This document shows positions 1 through 6,272 of a DNA stretch of 9,808 bases, one piece after another. Made by a program: the position numbers and the translations under genes. Within the stretch, counting starts at the first letter, position 1. Every line of letters starts with the position of its first letter. Under the pieces are notes generated by a model. That model was given only the letters and a program-made list of their open reading frames with translations, did not search any database and was not told the DNA's origin. The stretch comes from Palsa-601 sp052146895 (GTDB taxonomy: Bacteria; Actinomycetota; Acidimicrobiia; Acidimicrobiales; Bog-793), in assembly GCA_052146895.1 (NCBI GenBank), contig JBKQLZ010000152.1:1-9808 (forward strand). The letters run 5' to 3'.

Positions 1-1
1 C

Positions 2-724
2 TACCGCCGGGCTCCACTGCCGGATGGCCTGTCGATCAACCGCCGGGGACTTCCTTACTCCCCGTGGCTCGCGCTCCTCGACATCTGCTCAGATCGCGGC
101 GAGCGCATCGGCACTCTCGCCAACCTCGCCGTCCACCCGGTCGCTCTCGGCCCCGAGTGCCTCGCTGTCTCGGCCGACTGGGTAGGGCCGTTCCGAGAGG
201 CGCTCGAGACCGAGCTCGGTGGAAGCGCCGTGATGCTCTCGGGAGCACTCGGGGACGTCAATCCCCGTCATGTGCACCGTCAGAACAACACGTGCGGTGC
301 CGATGGTTTCGCCGAGGCGCATGAGCTTGGGCTCGAGCTCGCCGACGCCATCGCCGCCGAGGTCGGAGCGGCCGAGCCTCTAGATGGCGCGATCGAAGTG
401 CTGCGCTGCGAGCGTCTCGACTTACCCGCGGGAGACACACTGCTCGCCCAGCTCCAGCGCTCTCCTACGACCTCGGTCGAGCTCGTCGAATGGTCGCTCG
501 CCGGTGCTCGCCTCGTGTCCGTTCCTGGCGAGGCGTTCCACGCCTTCGGGAAGGCGATCGAGGCTTCTCGCCAGGCGCCGGTCCTCCTCGCGGGCCTGGC
601 ACCTGTGTGGCTCGGATACCTCCCCGTGCCCTTCCGCGAGGGATACGAAGAAGGCATGAGCTACGGCGAGCCCTTCGTCACCGCCCTCTTGCGCGCCCTC
701 ACCGACTCATTCGCGCCCTCCTGA
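2..724 (+). CDS. Neutral/alkaline ceramidase-like protein, 3' part
   Basis: The reading frame is open at the left edge, so the N-terminus is missing; 240 codons are visible before TGA at 722-724. The product resembles the neutral/alkaline non-lysosomal ceramidase N-terminal domain family, zinc amidases that cleave the N-acyl bond of ceramide-type lipids. Visible family-like elements, in order, are NLAVHPVALGPE (a His-Pro that would be a zinc ligand), SADWVGPFREALE, LSGALGDVNPR followed by a Cys, then PGEAFHAFGKAI, and a C-terminal GYLPVPFREGYEEG. In characterised ceramidases the GDVSP serine is the nucleophile; here that position is Asn (codon 260-262), so classic ceramidase activity is doubtful and many bacterial relatives are simply annotated as hypothetical. 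The next gene starts 69 bases downstream in the same frame. Family assignment is by remembered motifs only. Confidence 0.7.
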   Translation, partial: YRRAPLPDGLSINRRGLPYSPWLALLDICSDRGERIGTLANLAVHPVALGPECLAVSADWVGPFREALETELGGSAVMLSGALGDVNPRHVHRQNNTCGADGFAEAHELGLELADAIAAEVGAAEPLDGAIEVLRCERLDLPAGDTLLAQLQRSPTTSVELVEWSLAGARLVSVPGEAFHAFGKAIEASRQAPVLLAGLAPVWLGYLPVPFREGYEEGMSYGEPFVTALLRALTDSFAPS

Positions 725-731
725 GAGCCCC

Positions 732-760
732 TGGACGGACAGCCCTCGTGTCGGTACTGT
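732..760 (+). promoter_or_regulatory. Candidate promoter for the patatin gene
   Basis: TGGACG at 732-737 (four of six matches to TTGACA) and TACTGT at 755-760 (the T-A....T positions of a -10 box) are separated by exactly 17 bases. Transcription would start near 767, leaving a short leader with GGGAG at 776-780 before the ATG at 794. This is pattern recognition only; if it is wrong, the patatin gene may be co-transcribed with the ceramidase-like gene. Confidence 0.35.
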
Positions 761-793
761 GAAGTTCTGTCAGACGGGAGTCAGGCGGTCGGC

Positions 794-3268
794 ATGCGGG
801 ATCGGCGCGCAACACCGGGAGTTGACGAGGCGGCTGCCGCGCCCGCGCCCACTCCAGCTCCTCCCGCTGATGCGGCCCGTGTCCCAGCGAACGAGCCCGG
901 CCCTGCAGCGAACGAGCCCTACCGGCCGCCGGAGCATCCCTGGGGGATAGCCCTCTCCGGAGGAGGCATCCGATCGGCGTCCTTCTCTCTCGGCGTCCTG
1001 CAGGCGATGCGCGGCTACGCAGCCGCCGGGCATCCGGAGCTTCTCGAGGGACCCGTGGAATCGCGGGCCACCTACATCACGTCGGTGTCCGGTGGCTCCT
1101 ACATCGCCGGCGCGTTGGCAATGTTGAAACGCGGGAAGTTCCCCAACGATCCTGACGTCGGTGGCGAGGTGCCCGTCTCTCCCGGTTGCGACCCGAGAGA
1201 CGACATCCCAGCCTTCGCGGCAGGAAGCCCCGAGGAACGCTATCTGCGAGACCACACTCGTTACCTCTCGCACGGATTCGGAGGACCGCTCGGCGCCGTG
1301 TGGCGGTTGCTTCTGAGCGTGATCCTCAACTTCACCCTCCTCGCTCTGTTGGTGATGACGATCGCCTTCCCGCTCGGGTGGCTCTACGGCTGGCGGGTCG
1401 GCTCGCTTCGCTACATCTGCCCATCGGGCCCGTGCGCCCCTCACAACTTCTCTTTCCCAAGTTGGGCGCTCGTCCTCGTTCCAGTCGTTGTCGGGGGTCT
1501 CGGCATACTCGTCGGTCTGATCTGGGTGATGGGCTGGTTCGCAAGGCAAAGCGACAAGCAGAACCTTCTTCTCGTGGTCTCCCTCTCGTTGGTGGGTGCG
1601 GCCATGCTGTGGCTTCTCGCCGTGATCGCTCTTCCGATCGTGCTCGAGTGGTTGCGCGTGAGCGTCGGCAAACGGCCCATTCACAAGGTGATCGTGCCTG
1701 CTGACCGCTCTTCGGCTGCGCTGGCTGCCGCAACGGGTGGCGGGGCGGTCCTGTCGACCCTCACCGCGCTGTTCGGAGCCCGCGTGGCGAGAACAGTCGA
1801 CGCAGGCTGGCAGAAGCTCCCGGCTGGGGCACAGACGGCGCTCAGGACGAAGGCGAAGAACCTGCTCCTCCGACTGCGCGTTCCGCTCATCAATCTGGTC
1901 GTGACTCTCATCGGGCCGGCGACCGTCGCCGGCCTGGCTCTGCTCGCGTTGCATCTGGGGGCGTTGTACGTGCCGAACACCTCCGCCGGCGGCGTCGTCT
2001 GGCCCATCGTCGGCGTAGCGATGGGTGGCGTCCTCCTTGCTCTGGCTTGGCGATTCGCCGATCTCACGCAGTGGTCGCTTCACCCCTTCTACCGGGAGCG
2101 GCTTGCGGCAGCCTTCAGCTTGAAGCGATTCGACACCGATGCGACCTTCAACCGTAAGCAGAGTTGGCAGCCGACCAAGGTCGAGACCCCTGCTGGGAAG
2201 TGGCAAGCAGCCGACCGGCGTCCCTACGAGATCCGCTACTCGATCAAGGATGCGCAGCCACCCGACATGCCGAAATTCGTGATCTGTGCCGCGGCGAACG
2301 TGAGCACCTACGGAGCGACCCCGACCGGCTACAACGCCACGAGCTTCGTCTTCTCCGACTACATGATCGGCGGGCCGATCGTCGGCTCGTGCACCGCCGC
2401 TTACTACGAGGACGTGATCGGGCGATTCGATGCCCTGAGCAGCACCATCACGTTCCAGGCCGCGATCGCGATGTCGGGGGCGGCAGTGTCTCCGGAGATG
2501 GGGAGGATGACACGAGCGCCGTTACGGTTCCTCCTCACCCTCGCGAACGTGAGGTTGGGTGTGTGGGTGCCAAACCCTCACCGTCTCGCCTGGTTCGCGA
2601 AGAAGAAGCGCAAGAAGAACGTCAAGCCAAGGATCACCTATCTGCTCTACGAGATGCTCGGCAAGAACAAGATCAACAACAAGTACCTGTACGTCACCGA
2701 CGGCGGTCACTACGAGAATCTCGGGCTCGTCGAGCAACTCCGGCGGGGCTCCCTTTACGTCTTCTGCGTGGACGCCTCCGGTGAGCAGCAGGACAACTTC
2801 GGCACTATCGCCGGCGCCGTCGCGCTCGCCTACAGCGAGTGCAACATCCGCATCGACATCACTCCGGAGGTGATGGCCCCCGATCCGACGGAGACGGCAA
2901 CCCGGGCGGCGAGCGGTCTTCCTCCCTGTGTTCAAAGCACGTTCTGCGTGGGAAACATCCACTATCCGGTCGGCGATCCCAACCACAAGGACGGGGCGCT
3001 CGGGCGGCTCGTCGTGATCAAGGCGGGCGTGCCGATCGACGCACCGCTTGACATCTCGGACTTCCAGGCTCGCAATCCGAAGTTTCCCTGCGACCCGACA
3101 CTCGACCAGCTCTACGATGCGGAGCGTTTCGATGCCTACAGGTCACTCGGCAACGTCGCCGCCGATCAGGCATTTGCGTACGTGGGCGGCGACTTCGAGA
3201 GGTTCAGAACGACTAAGTCCGTCGGCGCCTGGGGTGGAGCCAGTGCTGCGTTCGGGCCACCGGCCTGA
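794..3268 (+). CDS. Membrane-integrated patatin-like phospholipase
   Basis: The product has 824 residues. Patatin enzymes are Ser-Asp dyad acyl hydrolases acting on phospholipids or other acyl esters. Residues 1-48 are an Ala/Pro-rich, probably disordered tail. SGGGIRSASFSLG near 55-67 is the oxyanion-hole glycine motif. SVSGGSYIAG near 97-106 carries the nucleophile Ser99 (codon 1088-1090), with Ser in place of the first Gly of GxSxG. A long insertion around 165-420 holds about four to six hydrophobic stretches (near 166-198, 223-249, 256-287, 363-391, 399-420). The rest is soluble; VTDGGHYENLGL places the catalytic Asp at about 636 in the DGG motif, and AIAMSGAAVSPEMG precedes it. Large bacterial patatins of this kind exist, so the fold call is firm, while substrate and topology are not known. 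The start follows GGGAG at 776-780; no ATG or GTG lies in frame between the upstream stop and 794. The next gene begins 135 bases downstream. Confidence 0.9.
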   Translation: MRDRRATPGVDEAAAAPAPTPAPPADAARVPANEPGPAANEPYRPPEHPWGIALSGGGIRSASFSLGVLQAMRGYAAAGHPELLEGPVESRATYITSVSGGSYIAGALAMLKRGKFPNDPDVGGEVPVSPGCDPRDDIPAFAAGSPEERYLRDHTRYLSHGFGGPLGAVWRLLLSVILNFTLLALLVMTIAFPLGWLYGWRVGSLRYICPSGPCAPHNFSFPSWALVLVPVVVGGLGILVGLIWVMGWFARQSDKQNLLLVVSLSLVGAAMLWLLAVIALPIVLEWLRVSVGKRPIHKVIVPADRSSAALAAATGGGAVLSTLTALFGARVARTVDAGWQKLPAGAQTALRTKAKNLLLRLRVPLINLVVTLIGPATVAGLALLALHLGALYVPNTSAGGVVWPIVGVAMGGVLLALAWRFADLTQWSLHPFYRERLAAAFSLKRFDTDATFNRKQSWQPTKVETPAGKWQAADRRPYEIRYSIKDAQPPDMPKFVICAAANVSTYGATPTGYNATSFVFSDYMIGGPIVGSCTAAYYEDVIGRFDALSSTITFQAAIAMSGAAVSPEMGRMTRAPLRFLLTLANVRLGVWVPNPHRLAWFAKKKRKKNVKPRITYLLYEMLGKNKINNKYLYVTDGGHYENLGLVEQLRRGSLYVFCVDASGEQQDNFGTIAGAVALAYSECNIRIDITPEVMAPDPTETATRAASGLPPCVQSTFCVGNIHYPVGDPNHKDGALGRLVVIKAGVPIDAPLDISDFQARNPKFPCDPTLDQLYDAERFDAYRSLGNVAADQAFAYVGGDFERFRTTKSVGAWGGASAAFGPPA
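885..919 (+). repeat. 14-bp direct repeat, 21-bp period, in patatin N-terminal tail
   Basis: CAGCGAACGAGCCC occurs at 885-898 and again at 906-919. The 21-base period keeps the frame and encodes ANEP twice at a seven-residue spacing (about residues 32-35 and 39-42). It looks like a small in-frame duplication in a low-complexity linker before the catalytic domain. Confidence 0.75.
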
Positions 3269-3347
3269 GCTTCTCGACTCTCGCAACCGCCACAAGGGAA
3301 TCGACACTGAGCAGGCGGGTCTGCCCCGTCCTAGCCTCCACCTAAGC

Positions 3348-3385
3348 CACGAAACGGAGATCGGCAACGGGCTCGCTCCTTCGTG
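3348..3385 (+). promoter_or_regulatory. Imperfect hairpin in the leader of the exported-protein gene
   Basis: CACGAAACGGAG (3348-3359) can pair with CTCCTTCGTG (3376-3385): ten base pairs with a two-base bulge and a 16-base loop. It lies between the patatin stop and the AGGAGG ribosome binding site at 3394-3399. No T-run follows, so it is not a convincing terminator; it may be a leader structure or chance. Confidence 0.25.
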
Positions 3386-3393
3386 GACTGTCG

Positions 3394-3399
3394 AGGAGG
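3394..3399 (+). promoter_or_regulatory. Strong Shine-Dalgarno site fixing a GTG start
   Basis: AGGAGG sits four bases before GTG at 3404. An in-frame upstream GTG at 3383 lies before this site and would add seven residues with no supporting ribosome binding site, so the GTG at 3404 is preferred. This is the best ribosome binding site in the window. Confidence 0.8.
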
Positions 3400-3403
3400 A
3401 CCC

Positions 3404-3973
3404 GTGTCCAGATTCAAGTACTTGCCAGGCGCAGGTTGGTTCGTCGCCGGCGTCGCCGTGACGTTGCTGCTCATTCCAACGACTGTCGGCGCAGTGTCGG
3501 CGGCGCTCACCTACACCGGCATCGAAGGGGTGACCGGAGGCACGAAGGCGAACGTCACCAAGGCGGGACAGCTGCAGACAGCTTTAGCCGGCGCCAGCCA
3601 GCTCTTCAACTCTGCATCCGCATCGGTAAATCAGATCGGCGGCAACAACGAGCAGGTCGTGCTCACCGCGCCTGCCAAATCCGCCCTCATCGTAGAGACG
3701 ATCCATGTCAACACCAATGAGGACTCGACGCCCGGCTTCTCGAGCCATTTCTACTTGTTCATCGGCATCGGCGGCAGCTGCGCCAACTTCTTGAAGTACA
3801 ACGGAGCGACATGGGAACAAACCGTCAATCCCCCCGGCCTAGGCGAGACAGACCTGCCTATGAGCCCGGGCCTTGTGATCCCGAGCGGCGACTCTCTCTG
3901 TGCCGGCACCGAGGACATCGACGTCGACATCACGGTCTCGGGCTACACGGTGGCTGCATCGGCTGTGCCGTAG
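3404..3973 (+). CDS. Small exported or membrane-anchored protein, function unknown
   Basis: The product has 189 residues if GTG at 3404 is used. A short basic N-terminus (SRFK) is followed by a hydrophobic stretch at about 12-34, which fits a Sec signal peptide or a single anchor; no lipobox Cys is seen. The mature part is rich in Gly, Ser, Thr and Asn with alternating hydrophobic residues (for example QVVLTAPAKSALIVETIHV and IDVDITVSGYTVAAS), suggesting an all-beta extracellular domain. Two cysteines, about 126 (GGSCANF) and 166 (DSLCAGT), could form a disulfide. I do not recognise the family. It lies 135 bases after the patatin gene and ends 21 bases before the alpha/beta hydrolase gene, so it may be co-transcribed with the latter. 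A role as envelope or surface protein is inference. Confidence 0.75.
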   Translation: MSRFKYLPGAGWFVAGVAVTLLLIPTTVGAVSAALTYTGIEGVTGGTKANVTKAGQLQTALAGASQLFNSASASVNQIGGNNEQVVLTAPAKSALIVETIHVNTNEDSTPGFSSHFYLFIGIGGSCANFLKYNGATWEQTVNPPGLGETDLPMSPGLVIPSGDSLCAGTEDIDVDITVSGYTVAASAVP

Positions 3974-3994
3974 CGAAGATGCCAATATGACGCG

Positions 3995-4879
3995 ATGACC
4001 GGCCCTGACCACCTTGAGCTCCCAGACGGGAGACGCCTCGACATCCGCGTCTCCGGACCCGAAGACGGCGTGCCGTTCGTCTTCCATAACGGGACACCGG
4101 GCGCCGCTATCGAGTGGCACGCCCTCGAACGCTCGGCGCACAGCAGAGGGTTGCGCTTCGTCACGACATCGCGACCTGGCTACGGCGAGTCGAGCCGGCA
4201 TGCAGGCCGCGCAATCGTCGACGTCGTCGCGGACACAAAGGCGGTGCTCTCCGCGATTGGCGCCGACAAATGTGTGGTCGGTGGATGGTCCGGGGGTGGC
4301 CCTCACGCCCTCGCCTGCGCCGCAAGGCTCGAGGGGACAACCGCCGTGCTTGTGATCGCCGGCGTCGCACCCTACGAGGCCGAAGGTCTCGATTTCCTCG
4401 CCGGCATGGGCGAGGACAACCTGACCGAGTTCGCGGCCGCGCTCGAAGGCGAGGAGGGACTGAGGCCCTTCCTCGGGGCGATGCGGGACTACCTGAAAGA
4501 GATCACCGCGGACAGCATCGCGGAGTCGCTCCGGTCGCTGCTGCCCGACGTCGACGTCGCTGTGCTGACAGACGAGTTCGGAGACGACCTGGCTACGTCC
4601 TTCCACGAGGCCGTGCGCATCGGAGTCGACGGGTGGCTGGACGATGACTTGGCCTTCGTCAAGCCGTGGGGTTTCGATCTGGACGAGGTGACGATCCCGA
4701 CCATGATCTGGCAAGGGAGCGACGACCTGATGGTGCCGTTTGCTCATGGCCAGTGGCTTGCCTCGCAGATGCCTCACGCCTCGGTCCACCTAGAGGCAGG
4801 CGAGGGTCATCTCTCGATCGGCGTCGGAGCAATCGACCGGATGTTGGACGAACTGGTCGCAGCGCACCGGTCAAGCTGA
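3995..4879 (+). CDS. Alpha/beta-fold hydrolase
   Basis: The product has 294 residues, usual for a single-domain alpha/beta hydrolase. HNGTPG near 31-36 corresponds to the oxyanion-hole loop (commonly HG.PG), SRPGYGES near 59-66 is a typical second-strand motif, and GGWSGGGP near 96-103 is the nucleophile elbow with Ser99. QGSDDLMVP near 240-248 supplies the acid (Asp244 most likely) and GEGHLS near 269-274 supplies His272, so the triad looks complete. No signal peptide is seen, so it is probably cytoplasmic. The substrate cannot be told from sequence; esterase, lipase and related activities share this layout. ATG at 3995 is the only reasonable start, though it lacks a good ribosome binding site, and it follows the preceding stop by 21 bases, suggesting coupling or co-transcription. 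It is convergent with the phosphotransferase gene. Confidence 0.9.
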   Translation: MTGPDHLELPDGRRLDIRVSGPEDGVPFVFHNGTPGAAIEWHALERSAHSRGLRFVTTSRPGYGESSRHAGRAIVDVVADTKAVLSAIGADKCVVGGWSGGGPHALACAARLEGTTAVLVIAGVAPYEAEGLDFLAGMGEDNLTEFAAALEGEEGLRPFLGAMRDYLKEITADSIAESLRSLLPDVDVAVLTDEFGDDLATSFHEAVRIGVDGWLDDDLAFVKPWGFDLDEVTIPTMIWQGSDDLMVPFAHGQWLASQMPHASVHLEAGEGHLSIGVGAIDRMLDELVAAHRSS

Positions 4880-4895
4880 TCTGCTCTTCGGATCT

Positions 4896-4909
4896 CACCC
4901 CGGCGGGTG
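4896..4909. terminator. Weak hairpin between convergent genes
   Basis: CACCC (4896-4900) and GGGTG (4905-4909) flank a CGGC loop between the ends of the alpha/beta hydrolase and phosphotransferase genes. The position suits a shared bidirectional terminator, but the stem is only five base pairs and has no T-run on either strand. Confidence 0.2.
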
Positions 4910-4933
4910 TGACTGCGTGGCCAGGATTCGCGC

Positions 4934-5866
4934 TTACGGACCACCCAGCCGGTGCAGCACGACGTCGAGCCCCGGCCACGGCACACCGTCGCCGAGGCTC
5001 TCCTGGACGCACCGCGCGAACAGCCACTGCCGGACCCGCCCGGCGTCGAGACCGGCCAGGTCGGCGACCTCGGTCAGCAATCCGATCGGGTCCGCCTGCA
5101 GCGACCCGTTGCAGTTCAGCAGGTGCTGCAGCACGTCGTAGTGCGGGTCGCCGACGTACGGCTTGGGGTCGATGAGCAGCCACGGGCGGCGCTCGCCGGA
5201 TAGGACGTTGCCGGCGTGCAGGTCGGTGAACAGAAGCACGTCGGTTGGTCCCGTACGCGACAGCTCGCGGAAAAGCGCCAACCCCTCGCGGGCCAGCCCA
5301 CCGTCGAGTCGCGCCGGGTCGGCGGCGAGCCGCGCCTCCGCGCGCGCCACCCAGTCGTCCGCCATCATCGACAGCGGACGAAACGGGTGGTCGGACGGTA
5401 GCTCGACGGCCCAGACCGACCGGAGCAGGTCGGTGACGACGACGTGCTGCTCGGCATCGGGGAGTCCACGCAGCTCGGTGCCGGGGCGGCACCGCTCGAG
5501 CAACATCGCCGTGGTGTCGGTGTCGCCGGGCGGTCCACCTCCGTGCCGAGTAGGCGGCAGATGCTCGAACGCGTACACCTCGACCGCCCCCTGGCCGCCG
5601 AGCGCGGACAGTGCTTCCGCCTCGTGCAGTGCCTCGGTGTGCTGCCACGCCACCTTGAGCACGACCTCGCGTCCGCTGCGGTCGGTCCCCGGCGCGACCC
5701 ACGAGCAGTTGCCGCCCGGATCGAACGGCTCGCCGAGGTCCAGCCCCCAGCGCGCTGTGAGCTCCTCGACCCGGTTCGGCAGCGCGGCGAGCCACTCCAC
5801 CCGCGCCGGCCCGCCGGAGTCGCACGAGGCCTGCAGGTAGGTCGGCACGCGGAGCTTCGCGGACAT
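4934..5866 (-). CDS. Streptomycin 6-kinase-like aminoglycoside/hydroxyurea phosphotransferase
   Basis: The product has 310 residues and matches the APH(6)/hydroxyurea phosphotransferase family, cytoplasmic kinases that transfer the ATP gamma-phosphate to a hydroxyl of an aminoglycoside or similar small molecule. EVVLKVAW places the ATP-binding Lys at 71, with HEAEAL just after it providing the partner acid (about 82-84). LLFTDLHAGNVL near 211-222 is the catalytic loop with Asp215 and Asn220; the usual HGD reads FTD here. PWLLIDPKPYVGDPHYD near 229-244 is the metal-binding segment (Asp233). I chose ATG at 5866 because it gives a family-like N-terminus and a TACGCT box lies seven bases before it; a GTG at 5902 would add 12 residues. 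Whether it confers drug resistance is unknown; chromosomal homologues are common in actinobacteria. It reads GC-richer by eye than its neighbours. Confidence 0.85.
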   Translation of the reverse strand: MSAKLRVPTYLQASCDSGGPARVEWLAALPNRVEELTARWGLDLGEPFDPGGNCSWVAPGTDRSGREVVLKVAWQHTEALHEAEALSALGGQGAVEVYAFEHLPPTRHGGGPPGDTDTTAMLLERCRPGTELRGLPDAEQHVVVTDLLRSVWAVELPSDHPFRPLSMMADDWVARAEARLAADPARLDGGLAREGLALFRELSRTGPTDVLLFTDLHAGNVLSGERRPWLLIDPKPYVGDPHYDVLQHLLNCNGSLQADPIGLLTEVADLAGLDAGRVRQWLFARCVQESLGDGVPWPGLDVVLHRLGGP

Positions 5867-5873
5867 GCGCCAC

Positions 5874-5879
5874 AGCGTA
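5874..5879 (-). promoter_or_regulatory. Candidate -10 box for a leaderless phosphotransferase transcript
   Basis: On the - strand, TACGCT fits TANNNT and is followed by seven bases and then the ATG at 5866. This is the spacing expected when transcription starts at the first base of the start codon. No Shine-Dalgarno sequence is present. A matching -35 box is not evident. Confidence 0.4.
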
Positions 5880-5925
5880 CGTTTCCGGCCCGGGTGCCCC
5901 ACCGCTGGGGTGGCCGAAGCGCCCG

Positions 5926-5931
5926 TAATAT
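5926..5931 (+). promoter_or_regulatory. Candidate -10 box for the small cysteine ORF
   Basis: TAATAT ends eight bases before GTG at 5940, and the intervening bases contain no Shine-Dalgarno sequence, so the arrangement suggests a leaderless start. No clear -35 box is visible. The region is divergent with the phosphotransferase gene. Confidence 0.3.
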
Positions 5932-5939
5932 CTCCTTTC

Positions 5940-6158
5940 GTGATCGACGAGTTAGGGCCGAGGCCGTCCTGTCCAAGCTGCGGCGCGACCTACGCGACTA
6001 CGGCCAACGGACGGTCGGCACACGGACTCCTGCACAGTTGGGATCCAAGGGGCGTCTGCACGAGACGCACCATCGTGAAGACAGGTGGGCACATCCTTCA
6101 CGAGTGTTCATATGAATACCCGCTCGGCGAGGGGCCTCCCGCTCGCCGAGCGCGCTAG
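5940..6158 (+). CDS. Candidate small cysteine-containing (zinc-ribbon-like) protein
   Basis: A 72-residue frame from GTG at 5940 to TAG at 6156-6158 fills most of a stretch that otherwise has no gene (5867-6272). It opens with IDELGPRPSCPSCGATY, a CPxCGA knuckle typical of zinc ribbons, and has two further cysteines (RGVC and HECSY) plus several histidines, enough for one metal site. About 71 percent of its third codon positions are G or C by my count, but second positions are also GC-rich, so the coding signal is modest. The frame is open upstream through 5865, but an earlier start would overlap the divergent phosphotransferase start; GTG at 5940 is preferred for the TAATAT box before it. 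It matches no family I can name, and a non-coding intergenic region is the alternative. Confidence 0.4.
   Translation: MIDELGPRPSCPSCGATYATTANGRSAHGLLHSWDPRGVCTRRTIVKTGGHILHECSYEYPLGEGPPARRAR
6121..6152. terminator. Perfect 11-bp inverted repeat, possible bidirectional terminator
   Basis: CGCTCGGCGAG (6121-6131) and CTCGCCGAGCG (6142-6152) pair perfectly around a ten-base loop. The element overlaps the last codons of the small ORF and lies about 120 bases beyond the stop of the convergent ATPase gene, a position suited to ending transcription from both sides. There is no T-run, so it is either an atypical GC-rich terminator or another structured element. Confidence 0.45.
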
Positions 6159-6272
6159 CCAAACAACCACCCGAGTAACGCCGCGCGCCCGGGCTTGGGG
6201 CGACGAACTTCCGACGGGCCTGCGCTTGGTTCCTCTCGACTCATTCCTGGTACGGGAACCTGTGCGTCCCAG

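Noticed and set aside
770..2206. A 478-codon open frame on the - strand opposite the patatin gene
   Set aside because: Its product is rich in Arg, His, Glu and Asp with no recognisable motif, as expected for the antisense of GC-biased coding DNA. The + strand frame has clear patatin motifs.
3383..3403. Upstream GTG start for the exported protein
   Set aside because: It adds seven residues in front of the AGGAGG site; the GTG at 3404 is correctly spaced from that site.
3839..4789. A 316-codon - strand frame opposite the alpha/beta hydrolase
   Set aside because: No family motif, unusual composition, and it lies opposite a gene with an intact catalytic triad.
4659..5873. A 404-codon - strand frame overlapping the phosphotransferase in another phase
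   Set aside because: Arg/Ala-rich translation without motifs; the alternative phase encodes recognisable kinase motifs.
5867..5902. GTG at 5902 as the phosphotransferase start
   Set aside because: No ribosome binding site, and the extra 12 residues do not look like the family N-terminus; ATG at 5866 has a -10-like box at leaderless spacing. It cannot be fully excluded.
5444..6115. A + strand frame running through the phosphotransferase start region
   Set aside because: Mostly antisense to the kinase gene and without motifs; its last part competes with the cysteine frame but has no start signal of its own.
6228..6260. GGTTCC and GGAACC as inverted arms beyond the ATPase stop
   Set aside because: Only six base pairs with a 21-base loop and no T-run; too weak for a terminator call.
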